Source: VBDM01 sp049802235 (GTDB lineage Bacteria > Pseudomonadota > Gammaproteobacteria > Burkholderiales > SG8-39). From it: a stretch of DNA of 64,000 nucleotides. The stretch covers positions 4,802-68,801 of the forward strand of contig JBARMB010000088.1 of assembly GCA_049802235.1 (NCBI GenBank), in the 5' to 3' direction. Under the pieces are notes generated by a model that had not been told where the DNA came from, searched no databases, and was given only the letters and a program-made list of their open reading frames with translations. The number at the start of each line of letters is the position of its first letter. The stretch's first letter is position 1. Shown in pieces: positions 18,024-25,928 of this stretch. Position numbers and translations under genes: made by a program.

Positions 18024-18650
18024 CGTCTTGCCGCGGTACTCGCACAAATCCCGTATCACGCACCGTGGACAGTCCGGCTTGCGCGCCTTGCAGACGTAGC
18101 GTCCATGCAGGATCAGCCAGTGGTGGGCGCCTTTCCTGAATTCCCCGGGCACGAACTTGAGCAGCCTGTCCTCGACTTCGCGCACATCCTTCCCCGGCGC
18201 GAGTCCGGTGCGGTTGGCGAGGCGGAAGATGTGCGTGTCCACGGCGATGGTCGGATGCCCGAACGCCGTGTTGAGAATCACGTTCGCGGTCTTCCTGCCG
18301 ACCCCGGGCAGCGCTTCGAGCGCCTCGCGCGACTCCGGCACTTTGCCGCCGTGGCGCTCCAGCAACAGGCGGCAGGTTTCGAGGATGTGCTTCGCCTTGG
18401 AGCGGAACAGGCCGATAGTGCGGATGTGGCCGATCAGGCCGTCCATGCCCAGCGCGAGAATTTTCCCGGGCGTGTCGGCTTTCGGGTACAGCTTCTGCGT
18501 GGCGCGATTGACGCTCTTGTCCGTAGCCTGTGCGGAGAGGATCACCGCCACCAGCAGCTCGAACGGCGTGCGGTATTCGAGCTCGGTGGCCGGGTCCGGG
18601 TTCGCCGCCCGCAGCCGCTCGAATATTTTCCGGCGCTTTTCCGGATTCAT
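18006..18650 (-). CDS. nth: Endonuclease III (DNA glycosylase/AP lyase)
   Basis: A 214-residue base-excision repair enzyme that removes oxidised pyrimidines. The HhH motif LPGVGRKTANVIL contains the catalytic Lys, and VDTHIFR the catalytic Asp. The C-terminal 4Fe-4S site is complete: C-x6-C-x2-C-x5-C in CKARKPDCPRCVIRDLC. The frame extends to 18707, but MNPEKRRKIFERL at 18650 is the family start; it lies 8 bp after the rnfB-like stop, so translation is probably coupled. The last residues (VNRES) and the stop are encoded by the heptamer repeat, so the tail has been overwritten by the array without harming the cluster. Confidence 0.96.
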   Translation of the reverse strand: MNPEKRRKIFERLRAANPDPATELEYRTPFELLVAVILSAQATDKSVNRATQKLYPKADTPGKILALGMDGLIGHIRTIGLFRSKAKHILETCRLLLERHGGKVPESREALEALPGVGRKTANVILNTAFGHPTIAVDTHIFRLANRTGLAPGKDVREVEDRLLKFVPGEFRKGAHHWLILHGRYVCKARKPDCPRCVIRDLCEYRGKTVNRES

Positions 18651-18657
18651 GGGCGCG

Positions 18658-19377
18658 TCATTTCTTCGCGTCGTCGCGGGCCTGCCGTGCGCGCCGGGCA
18701 TCGACATCGACGATCTGCGCCCGGACTTCGGTTGTAAGGTTGCCGGTGTTGCGCGGCGTGACAGCGGCGCGCTTCGCGCGGGCGCGCTCGATCGCCGCCT
18801 GGATCACGGCGCGCTTTTTCTGCGCTTCCGGATCCGACCGCCTCGCCTTCAGCGCACGCAGCGCCAGGCGTTCGGCGCGCTCCCCGCGCTCGCGCTCCAG
18901 GCGCAGATTGCGTCGTTCGAAACGCTCGCGCGCGGCGTCGGCGCGGGTCCGGTCCCAGGTCGCGTCGACGCCGGTTGCCGGAACCATGTCGATGCAATCG
19001 ACCGGGCAGGGCGCAACGCAAAGGTCGCATCCTGAGCACAGCGTGGTCACCACCGTGTGCATCTGCTGCGGTGCGCCGACGATGGCATCCACGGGACAGG
19101 CCTGGATGCACAGCGTGCAGCCGATGCAGCGCGCCTCGTCGATCAGCGCCGCGTGGCGCGGCTTTTCGACCCCGTTCGCCGGATTGAGCGGCTTGGTTTC
19201 GCGCCCGAGCAGCGCGGCGAGCGCGCGGATGCCGGACTCGCCGCCCGGCGGGCACTGGTTGATGTCGGCCTCGCCCTTCGCCATCGCGTCGGCGTAAGGC
19301 CGGCAACCGGGATAGCCGCACCGTGTGCACTGGGTTTGCGGCAGCAGGGCATCGATCCTGTCGACGACATCGCTCAT
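18658..19377 (-). CDS. rsxB: RnfB/RsxB-type electron transport ferredoxin
   Basis: A 239-residue iron-sulfur protein. The N-terminal FeS domain is CTRCGYPGC with a later Cys in NQCPPGG; two 4Fe-4S sites follow, CIGCTLCIQACP and CSGCDLCVAPCP. The C-terminal 90 residues are a charged, Arg/Ala-rich helix. It lacks the N-terminal membrane helix of classic RnfB, and no other rnf genes are present, so it is the stand-alone form common in betaproteobacteria next to nth. It probably ferries electrons to an unknown partner. ATGA overlap with pyrD implies an operon pyrD-rsxB-nth. Confidence 0.92.
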   Translation of the reverse strand: MSDVVDRIDALLPQTQCTRCGYPGCRPYADAMAKGEADINQCPPGGESGIRALAALLGRETKPLNPANGVEKPRHAALIDEARCIGCTLCIQACPVDAIVGAPQQMHTVVTTLCSGCDLCVAPCPVDCIDMVPATGVDATWDRTRADAARERFERRNLRLERERGERAERLALRALKARRSDPEAQKKRAVIQAAIERARAKRAAVTPRNTGNLTTEVRAQIVDVDARRARQARDDAKK

Positions 19378-20405
19378 CGCGGATTCCCGGACGCCGCCAG
19401 CCCGCGCACGATCTCGCCCACGACCCCCGGCCCGCGATAGAGGAGCGCGGTGTAGAGCTGCACCAGGCTCGCGCCGGCGTCGAGCTTCTCGCGGGCGTCG
19501 GCGGCGCTGGCGATGCCGCCGACGCCGATGATGGATACGCGCCCGGGCAGCGCGCGCCTGAGCTTGGCGATGACCGCGGTCGCGCGCGCCTTCAGCGGTG
19601 CACCCGACAGTCCGCCTTGTTCGCGGCTGCCCGGCAGGTGCTCGACGCCTGCGCGCGACACGGTGGTGTTGGTGGCGATCACCGCATCGATGCCGTGCGC
19701 GGCGACGCGGTCGGCGATCGCCTCGATGGCGGCGTCATCCAGGTCGGGCGCGACCTTCACCGCGAGCGGCACTTGCCTGCGGTGTTGCTTTGCAAGCCGG
19801 TCGCGTTCTCCGTTGAGGGACGCGAGCAGGGCGTCGAGCTCGTCCGCCTGCTGCAGCGCGCGCAGGTTCGCCGTGTTGGGCGAGGAGATGTTGGCGGTGA
19901 CGAAGCTCGCGTGCGCGTACACCTTGCGCAGGCAGGCGACGTAGTCCTCCGCGGCGCGCTCGATCGGCGTGTCGAAGTTCTTGCCGATGTTGACGCCGAG
20001 GATGCCGCGATAACGCGAGCGGCGGACGTTCTCGACCAGCGCGTCGACGCCGCGGTTGTTGAACCCCATGCGGTTGATGACCGCCCCGGCCTCGGGAAGG
20101 CGGAACAGGCGCGGCCTCGGGTTGCCCGGCTGCGGCCGCGGTGTCACCGCGCCCACTTCGAGGAATCCGAAGCCGAGCGCGGCGAGCCCGTCGATGTGCT
20201 CGCCGTCCTTGTCCAGGCCCGCGGCGAGCCCCACCGGATTGGGAAAATCCAGCCCCATGACGCGGACCGGCAGCGACGGCGCGCTCGTGCCCGCAAGCGA
20301 CGCTGCGCCGAAGCGCTGCAGGCAGTCGAGCGATGCGAGAGTGAAGCGATGCGCCGTTTCCGGGTCGAGCGCGAACAGGAACGGCCGTACGGCGCGATAG
20401 AGCAT
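19374..20405 (-). CDS. pyrD: Dihydroorotate dehydrogenase (quinone), class 2
   Basis: A 343-residue FMN enzyme of pyrimidine synthesis that oxidises dihydroorotate and reduces ubiquinone at the inner membrane. The N-terminal amphipathic helix (LYRAVRPFLFALDPETAH) for membrane association is typical of class 2. FMN and substrate motifs are PNPVGLAAGLDKDGE, GVNIGKN and SSPNTANLR (the catalytic Ser follows the usual class 2 pattern), and IGVGGIAS near the phosphate site. Length matches family members. First gene in the pyrD-rsxB-nth run; its stop overlaps the rsxB start. Confidence 0.97.
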   Translation of the reverse strand: MLYRAVRPFLFALDPETAHRFTLASLDCLQRFGAASLAGTSAPSLPVRVMGLDFPNPVGLAAGLDKDGEHIDGLAALGFGFLEVGAVTPRPQPGNPRPRLFRLPEAGAVINRMGFNNRGVDALVENVRRSRYRGILGVNIGKNFDTPIERAAEDYVACLRKVYAHASFVTANISSPNTANLRALQQADELDALLASLNGERDRLAKQHRRQVPLAVKVAPDLDDAAIEAIADRVAAHGIDAVIATNTTVSRAGVEHLPGSREQGGLSGAPLKARATAVIAKLRRALPGRVSIIGVGGIASAADAREKLDAGASLVQLYTALLYRGPGVVGEIVRGLAASGNPR

Positions 20406-20446
20406 GCCGCCATTTTACCGCGGCCGCCACGGCGTGCCCGCCGCGG

Positions 20447-21187
20447 TTATGAGCTGGTCTCTTCGGGCGTAAGCCGGCGCCAGGCGTTGTCGACGAAGCC
20501 TTCGATCGGCAGGAAGCGCGCCTTGTAGGACATTTTGCGGCTGTCCCTGATCCAGTAGCCGAGGTACAGATAGGGCAACGACAATTGCCGGCACTGCTCG
20601 ATCTGCCACAGGATGTTGTAGGTGCCGAAGCTCGCGCCGGCGGCATCGGGGTCGTAGAACGTGTAAACCGAGGACAGGCCGTCGCCCAGATGGTCGACGA
20701 TGGAGACCATCACCAGCCTGCCCGCGTCGCGGAACTCGATCAGCCGCGTGCTTACGCGGCTCTGCAGCAGGAAGTGCGAATACTGGTCGCGGCTGTCCTG
20801 GTCCATGCCGCCGCCGGCGTGCCGGCTTGCCTGGTAGCGCAGATAGAGGGAGTAGTGCTCGACGCGAAAGCGCAGGCCCGTCACCGCGGGTTGCAGCTCG
20901 CGATGTTTTTCCAGGGCGCGACGCTGGCTGCGTGAAGCGTGGAACTCCGCCACCGGCACGCGCACCGGAACGCAGGCGCGGCAGTGGTCGCAATAGGGGC
21001 GGTAGGTGAAGATGCCGCTGCGGCGAAAGCCGAGGCGCACCAGGTCCGCGTAGAGCTCGTTGCCGATCAGGTGGCTGGGCGTGGCGACCTGCGAGCGCGC
21101 CATCCTGCCCGGCAGGTAGCTGCAAGGGTAGGGCGCGGTCACGTAGAACTGCAATACTGCGTGCGGCAGGTCGTTCAGCTGCGACAT
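20447..21187 (-). CDS. bpt: Aspartate/glutamate leucyltransferase (bacterial N-degron)
   Basis: A 246-residue aminoacyl-tRNA-protein transferase, formerly annotated as Ate. It attaches leucine to N-terminal Asp or Glu so that ClpAP with ClpS degrades the protein. It shows the family start (QFYVTAPYPCSYLPGRMARSQ) and the CDHCRACVPVRVPV motif. YLYLGYWIRDSRKMSYKARF is the conserved catalytic C-terminal stretch. The bpt start overlaps the 3' end of aat by 13 bp, so both halves of the Leu N-degron pathway are co-expressed. Length is standard. Confidence 0.96.
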   Translation of the reverse strand: MSQLNDLPHAVLQFYVTAPYPCSYLPGRMARSQVATPSHLIGNELYADLVRLGFRRSGIFTYRPYCDHCRACVPVRVPVAEFHASRSQRRALEKHRELQPAVTGLRFRVEHYSLYLRYQASRHAGGGMDQDSRDQYSHFLLQSRVSTRLIEFRDAGRLVMVSIVDHLGDGLSSVYTFYDPDAAGASFGTYNILWQIEQCRQLSLPYLYLGYWIRDSRKMSYKARFLPIEGFVDNAWRRLTPEETSS

Positions 21188-21885
21188 GGCTCGTGGGCGA
21201 AAGATGCGCCGGACCAGCTGCCCGGTGCGCGCTCATAGTGTATCAATTCTTCGAGCAGCCGGGAAAACCGCCGCCGCGGGATTTCGCGCGCGCCCAGCGA
21301 CTCGAGGTGCTGCGTGCGCATCTGGCAATCGATGAGGCGGAAATCCGCCGACTTCAGGTGCGCCACCAGCGCGGCCAGCGCGATCTTGGAGGCGTCCGGC
21401 GCGCGCGAGAACATCGATTCGCCGAAGAATACCCGGCCGATCGCCACGCCGTAGAGCCCGCCGGCGAGCTCGCCGCCGATCCAGGTCTCGACCGAATGCG
21501 CGTAGCCGAGGCGATGCAAGTGTTCGTATGCAGCGCGCATCTCGCCGGTGATCCAGGTTCCGGTCTCGCCCTTTCGCGGCGCGGCGCAGCCCGCCATGGT
21601 GCCGCCGAAGGCATAATCGAAGCGGACCTCGTAGGCGCGGTTACGCAGCACCTTGGCGAGCGAGCGCGAAATTTTCAGTTCCTCCGGGAACAGCACCATG
21701 CGCGGATCGGGGCTCCACCACAGGATCGGATCGCCTTCCGAAAACCAGGGAAAGATGCCGTGCCGGTAGCCCTCGAGCAGCCGCTCGGGGGACAGGTTGC
21801 CGCCCGCCGCGAGCAGGCCGTTGGGTTGCTTGAGCGCCGATTGCAGCGGCGGAAACGGGGTGTCGTGCTCCAGCCAGGGAATCAT
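21175..21885 (-). CDS. aat: Leucyl/phenylalanyl-tRNA-protein transferase
   Basis: A 236-residue transferase that adds Leu or Phe to proteins with N-terminal Lys or Arg. It shows the diagnostic GLLAAGGNLSPERLLEGYRHGIFPWF region, the WWSPDPRMVL stretch and the GGLYGVAIGRVFFGESMFS motif. Its 3' end overlaps bpt. The ATG at 21885 follows a heptamer-type repeat array with only a short CGGAAA-side spacer, and no Shine-Dalgarno is visible on the minus strand before the start (CCCCTTTCCG). Initiation might be leaderless-like or coupled to the Rieske gene upstream. Confidence 0.97.
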   Translation of the reverse strand: MIPWLEHDTPFPPLQSALKQPNGLLAAGGNLSPERLLEGYRHGIFPWFSEGDPILWWSPDPRMVLFPEELKISRSLAKVLRNRAYEVRFDYAFGGTMAGCAAPRKGETGTWITGEMRAAYEHLHRLGYAHSVETWIGGELAGGLYGVAIGRVFFGESMFSRAPDASKIALAALVAHLKSADFRLIDCQMRTQHLESLGAREIPRRRFSRLLEELIHYERAPGSWSGASFAHEPCRS

Positions 21886-21891
21886 CGGAAA

Positions 21892-21976
21892 GGGGCTGGG
21901 GACCAGGGGCTAGGGGCTGGAATTTCGGGAACGAACGGATTTTACCCAGTCCCCAGCCCCCAGCCCCTGGTCCCTA
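21892..21976. repeat. Heptamer inverted array (GGGGCTG family)
   Basis: Left arm in 7-bp register from 21892: GGGGCTG, GGGACCA, GGGGCTA, GGGGCTG. After a 20-odd-bp spacer, the right arm (21945-21976), read on the minus strand, gives GGGACCA, GGGGCTG, GGGGCTG, GGGACTG. The arms can form a long GC-rich hairpin. Its right end provides the TAG stop of the Rieske gene (21974-21976), and its left end lies 7 bp from the aat start. It has the same layout as the array at 17918-18023 but a different heptamer. Confidence 0.88.
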
Positions 21977-22669
21977 GCATTTAACCTGCTGCTTGCAGTA
22001 TTGCGTCAGCTCGCTGACAGGGCAATCGCCTGCGACCGCGGCCCGCGCGCGACCATGGTGCTCGAGCGCCAGGCGGAACTCGTACTTGCCGAAAAACTCC
22101 TCGAACAGTTCGCCGCCCAGCGTACCCACCGCGTAGATCTCGTCGTTGCGGGTATCGTAATCGAGCAGGATCGCGGCAAGCGGCTGCGGCGCGGGGCCGG
22201 CCACCACTTTCGCGCCTTCGGCGGGATCATATTGGCTGTGCTCGGAGCAGCAATGGATCACGTGGTCGAACTTGCTGCCCGGGGTTTTTTCCTCGCGGTA
22301 GCTGATGAAGCTGATCTCGCGCGTCGGATAGGCGAGCCGGTGGGCGCAGATCGCCGAATAGGCCACGATGCTGCGTTCGGCGCCGACGCCGCCTTGCCAC
22401 CGATAGCTCTGCGCCGCGGCGGTCTTCAGCTCGGCGACGGCCTTGGCCGGCTTGCCGAGGTTGAGCAGAAAGCACGGCGTACCGGCGAAGGGATAATGGA
22501 AAATGAAATTTCTGTTGGCAGCGAGCGTTCGCGACTTGATCGGCCTGCCGCCGGGGTCGACCAGGCGGGCACGGGAATAAAACCGCGGCTTCGCGTCCGC
22601 GGGCATCGCCTGAAGGGGCGCCGCCAGCGCCGAGGCGGCGCAGGCCATCATGAAGGTGCGTCGTTCCAT
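21974..22669 (-). CDS. Rieske-type 2Fe-2S protein, Tat-exported
   Basis: A 231-residue protein with an N-terminal Tat-like signal (MERRTFMMACAASALAAP; RRTFM is the twin-Arg motif). The cluster ligands fit CAH at the first site and CSEH at the second. The linker between them is about 30 residues, roughly twice that of classic Rieske proteins (C-x-H-x15-17-C-x2-H). An extra Cys directly precedes the second ligand Cys. Five further Cys lie elsewhere. It may belong to a periplasmic oxidoreductase chain, but no partner subunit is adjacent. Divergent from amt; its stop codon is formed by the heptamer array. Confidence 0.82.
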   Translation of the reverse strand: MERRTFMMACAASALAAPLQAMPADAKPRFYSRARLVDPGGRPIKSRTLAANRNFIFHYPFAGTPCFLLNLGKPAKAVAELKTAAAQSYRWQGGVGAERSIVAYSAICAHRLAYPTREISFISYREEKTPGSKFDHVIHCCSEHSQYDPAEGAKVVAGPAPQPLAAILLDYDTRNDEIYAVGTLGGELFEEFFGKYEFRLALEHHGRARAAVAGDCPVSELTQYCKQQVKC

Positions 22670-22951
22670 GGGCTCGTTTCCGCAGCCGGACTCCGCAGAA
22701 GTTTCTCAACAACCTGCTAACGCTAACGACGGCCGGCGAGCCTGTCAACTTCGCGCATTTTTTTGCCGCCCGACGTGCAGCAAGGGTATGGCTTTATATT
22801 CCCTGGGAACGCACGCGGCGCGCATAAAGCACCAGGATGAGGCAAAATGCCCGCGCTTTCTACGGAGAAAGTTTTTGCGAATCGGCAAAACTGCGAGATG
22901 TAATCGGGCAACGGGGTTTGCCTGCGCAACTTCGATATTTTTCAGGGAGAG

Positions 22952-24166
22952 ATGATGACAACAGTGACGGTAGAAACACTGAAAGCGACGAGCGACGTTC
23001 TGTTTATCCTGCTCGGGGCGATTCTGGTGCTGGCGATGCACTCGGGTTTCGCCTTTCTTGAGCTCGGCACGGTGCGCTCCAAGAATCAGGTCAACGCTCT
23101 GGTGAAAATCCTCAGCGATTTCTGCGCCTCCACCATTGCCTATTTCTTCATCGGTTACGGCATTGCCTACGGCGTCGGCTTCCTCACCGGGGCGGAAAAG
23201 CTCGCCGAGAGGAGCGGCTACGAGCTGGTGAAGTTTTTCTTCCTTCTGACCTTCGCCGCCGCCACTCCCGCGATCGTCTCGGGCGGGATCGCGGAGCGCG
23301 CGAAGTTCTACCCGCAGCTGGCTGCGTCGTTCCTGATCGTGGCGTTCGTCTATCCGTTCTTCGAGGGCATCGCCTGGAACCACCACTACGGCATCCAGTC
23401 GTGGATCAAGTCGAGCTTCGGCGCCGAGTTCCACGACTTCGCCGGCTCGGTCGTGGTGCACGCCATGGGCGGCTGGATCGGTCTCGTGGCGGTGCTGCTG
23501 CTCGGCGCGCGCAGCGGCCGCTACAGCAAGGACGGGAAAGTGATGACCGCGCATCCGCCGTCGAGCATCCCGTTCCTCGCCCTGGGTGCATGGGTGCTGT
23601 CGGTGGGCTGGTTCGGCTTCAACGTCATGTCGGCGCAGACCCTCGACAAGGTGAGCGGACTGGTCGCGATCAATTCGCTCATGGCCATGGTGGGAGGAAC
23701 GCTGGCGGCGCTGGTTGCCGGGCGCAACGACCCGGGTTTCGTCCACAACGGCCCGCTTGCCGGCCTGGTCGCCGTGTGCGCGGGCTCGGACGTCATGCAT
23801 CCGATCGGCTCGCTCGTGGTCGGCGCAGTGGCCGGGTTCATCTTCGTGACCATGTTCACGCTGACGCAGAACCGCTGGAAGATCGACGACGTGCTGGGAG
23901 TATGGCCTCTGCACGGCCTGTGCGGCGCCTGGGGCGGCATCGCCGCGGGCATCTTCGGCTCCAAGGCCCTCGGCGGCATGGGCGGGGTCGCTTTCATGGC
24001 GCAGCTTTCGGGGACGCTCCTCGGCATCGCGGTCGCGCTTGCCGGCGGCGCCCTCGCCTACGGTGCGCTGAAGGCCGTCGTGGGCATCCGCCTCGACGCG
24101 GAGGACGAGTTCAACGGCGCCGATCTGTCGATCCACAAGATCTCGGCGACCCCGGCCAACGAGTGA
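22952..24166 (+). CDS. amtB: Ammonium transporter
   Basis: A 404-residue inner-membrane Amt channel with eleven predicted helices. The conserved Asp and first pore His lie in DFAGSVVVHAMGG; the second pore His is in WPLHGLCGAWGG. The Phe gate region is represented in HPPSSIPFLALGAW and nearby. It begins MMTTVTVETLK, apparently without a cleaved signal peptide. A good ribosome site, AGGGAGAG, precedes the tandem ATGATG at 22952. No glnK gene adjoins it, although Amt genes are often paired with PII. About 280 bp upstream may hold a promoter; I did not find a clear sigma54 site. Confidence 0.96.
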   Translation: MMTTVTVETLKATSDVLFILLGAILVLAMHSGFAFLELGTVRSKNQVNALVKILSDFCASTIAYFFIGYGIAYGVGFLTGAEKLAERSGYELVKFFFLLTFAAATPAIVSGGIAERAKFYPQLAASFLIVAFVYPFFEGIAWNHHYGIQSWIKSSFGAEFHDFAGSVVVHAMGGWIGLVAVLLLGARSGRYSKDGKVMTAHPPSSIPFLALGAWVLSVGWFGFNVMSAQTLDKVSGLVAINSLMAMVGGTLAALVAGRNDPGFVHNGPLAGLVAVCAGSDVMHPIGSLVVGAVAGFIFVTMFTLTQNRWKIDDVLGVWPLHGLCGAWGGIAAGIFGSKALGGMGGVAFMAQLSGTLLGIAVALAGGALAYGALKAVVGIRLDAEDEFNGADLSIHKISATPANE

Positions 24167-24209
24167 GACATGCCGGGCGCTGGCGGCAGGCGCTCCCGTC
24201 CCCGCAAGC

Positions 24210-24761
24210 TTACTTCGCCGGCAGGATTTCCCCGGCGTGTATCCGGTACGCGCCTTCCTTCCGGTCGGCGAAGAAATGGCGCAGCGTGGCGGATATGGTG
24301 CGGAACGCGATCTCCTTCCACGGGATATCGCTCTCGCGGAACAGCGCGACTTCCAGGCTCTCCTCGCCGGGCGCGAAATCGAGGTCGAGCAGCCGCGCGC
24401 GGTAGAAAAGGTGCACCTGGTCGACATGCGGGACCGAAAGCAGCGTGTACACCTCGCCGAGCTCCACGTGCGCCGTGGCCTCCTCGAGCGTCTCGCGCAG
24501 CGCCGCCTGCGCCGTGGTCTCGCCCAGCTCCATGAACCCGGCGGGCAGCGTCCACTTTCCGGAGCGCGGCTCGATGGCGCGCTTGCACAGCAGTATGCGG
24601 TCTTCCCACTCCGGGATCGTCCCCACAACGATGAGCGGATTGCGGTAGTGGACGGTGCCGCAGCCGTCGCAGACGTGGCGCGGCAGCGTGTCGCCGGGCG
24701 GCACGCGCAGCGCGACCCTGGAGCCGCAACTGGGGCAGAAATTGAACGGAGGAAAGGGCAT
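24210..24761 (-). CDS. Nudix hydrolase with N-terminal zinc ribbon (NudC-like)
   Basis: A 183-residue hydrolase. The N-terminus has a four-Cys zinc ribbon (CPSCG and CDGCG). The Nudix box is complete: GFMELGETTAQAALRETLEEAT, covering the REUxEE metal-binding Glu residues. This layout resembles NAD-diphosphatase NudC but lacks its SQPWPFPxS segment, so the substrate may be another nucleotide derivative. I use ATG 24761. An upstream in-frame TTG at 24812 has a better ribosome site (GAGGAA) and would add 17 residues. It follows the HAD gene closely, so the two are likely an operon. Confidence 0.9.
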   Translation of the reverse strand: MPFPPFNFCPSCGSRVALRVPPGDTLPRHVCDGCGTVHYRNPLIVVGTIPEWEDRILLCKRAIEPRSGKWTLPAGFMELGETTAQAALRETLEEATAHVELGEVYTLLSVPHVDQVHLFYRARLLDLDFAPGEESLEVALFRESDIPWKEIAFRTISATLRHFFADRKEGAYRIHAGEILPAK

Positions 24762-24823
24762 TCGTGCGCGTAATGATACCGGAGGATTGTTGTCCTTCCC
24801 CGCTTCCGGCAAGCCGGAATTCC

Positions 24824-25495
24824 TCAGCGGGCGATCAGGGCGGGTAGCTCGGTAAGGTCTTTGATGACGTGGTCGGGCGCTGCGCCCAGCTCATCGACGG
24901 GCGCGCCGCTGCGGTTGATCCAGAAGGTCGTGAAGCCAAAGGATTTGGCGCCGCACGCGTCCCAGCAGTTGCTCGAGACGAAACCGATCGCTTCTTTCGG
25001 CACGCCCAGCCGGTCGACCGCGAGCTTGTAGACCTCCGGTGCCGGCTTGTAGTTCTTCGATTCATCCACGCTGATCACAACGTTGAAAACGCCGTCCAGC
25101 CCGGCGTTCGCCACGACCGGAACGAGCATGGCCGGCGAACCATTCGAAAGAATTGCGAGCCGCAATCCCGGGAAGCCTGCGAGCGTTTCCTTAACCTCGG
25201 GAAAGGTCGACAGTTGGAGGTAGGCGTCCATCAGGCGCCGACGCTGCGCATCGCCCAAGGAAAGGCCGAGCGCGGCGCAGGCGTAACGCAACCCGGCCTC
25301 GGTGACGCGGCCGAAGTCCTCGTAGCGCCGCATCAAGCTACGCTGCCAGGTGTACTCGAGCTGCTTTATCCGCCACAGCTGGCTCAGGCGCTCGCCTTTA
25401 CCCGGCCACAGCTCGTCGCACAGCCGGATGACCGAGTGCACGTCGAATAGCGTTCCGTAGGCGTCGAATACAAGCGCACGCAGAGCGGAGATCAA
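24824..25495 (-). CDS. Haloacid dehalogenase, type II
   Basis: A 223-residue HAD hydrolase. Motif I is LVFDAYGTLFDVHS (nucleophile Asp), motif II LAILSNGSP, motif III KPAPEVYKLA with the Lys, and SSNCWDACGAKSFGF is the type II dehalogenase signature, including the conserved Asn and Asp region. It opens (S)-2-haloacids or related substrates in the cytosol. The start is uncertain: no ATG is well placed, and I chose TTG 25495 (MISALRALVFDAYG) with GGAA upstream; the frame extends to TTG 25561. It is followed by the Nudix gene in the same direction. Confidence 0.87.
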   Translation of the reverse strand: MISALRALVFDAYGTLFDVHSVIRLCDELWPGKGERLSQLWRIKQLEYTWQRSLMRRYEDFGRVTEAGLRYACAALGLSLGDAQRRRLMDAYLQLSTFPEVKETLAGFPGLRLAILSNGSPAMLVPVVANAGLDGVFNVVISVDESKNYKPAPEVYKLAVDRLGVPKEAIGFVSSNCWDACGAKSFGFTTFWINRSGAPVDELGAAPDHVIKDLTELPALIAR

Positions 25496-25928
25496 TGGTT
25501 TGTTTCCGATCGGCCGGTGGATCAAGCCGAGTATACTCGGGCCCGTGCATGCGCCGGGCAATGTTCCGCGGCTGGAAAACGCTCAACGACCGATGGCGGT
25601 GCTCGCATCGAGGATCGCGCCTGGTCTCGCGACGCTGTTGGTGTCGCTGCCGTTCCTCGACCCCATTCGTTCCATTCCGGTTTTCTGGCGCTGCAGCCTC
25701 GAATAATGCGTGAGTTGCGCGATCCGCCTGATCGATTGCCGGCACCGCCCGACACCCCGCCCTTCCGGCCATGGCCGCGGCTCCGGCGTGGCGCGCGGGA
25801 ACCTGATTCGACCAAGCACGGCTCAAGCTTGTGTTTTGTTTTTATAAGGGTTACCCTTCAATTTCATGTAGATGCGGCAAATTTGTGAGACATTACCTAA
25901 GAGTGGGGGAAGCCCCGTGAACTTGTAG
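25496..25928. other. Upstream region between HAD gene and mshE, with a perfect palindrome
   Basis: No convincing gene in this 433-bp stretch. CCGAGTATACTCGG (25527-25540) is a perfect 14-bp palindrome containing TATACT, suitable as an operator or a -10 element for HAD. The last 120 bp are AT-rich (TATAAG at 25843) and probably contain the mshE promoter, although I could not match a -35 or sigma54 site. A weak ribosome site precedes mshE. Confidence 0.45.

Noticed and set aside
22670..22951. A sigma54 promoter for the ammonium transporter gene
   Set aside because: No GG/GC pair with the 10-bp spacing of the -24/-12 consensus could be found.
25800..25928. A sigma54 or sigma70 promoter for mshE
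   Set aside because: TATAAG at 25843 has no partner box at the right distance, so I left it as an unproven AT-rich region.
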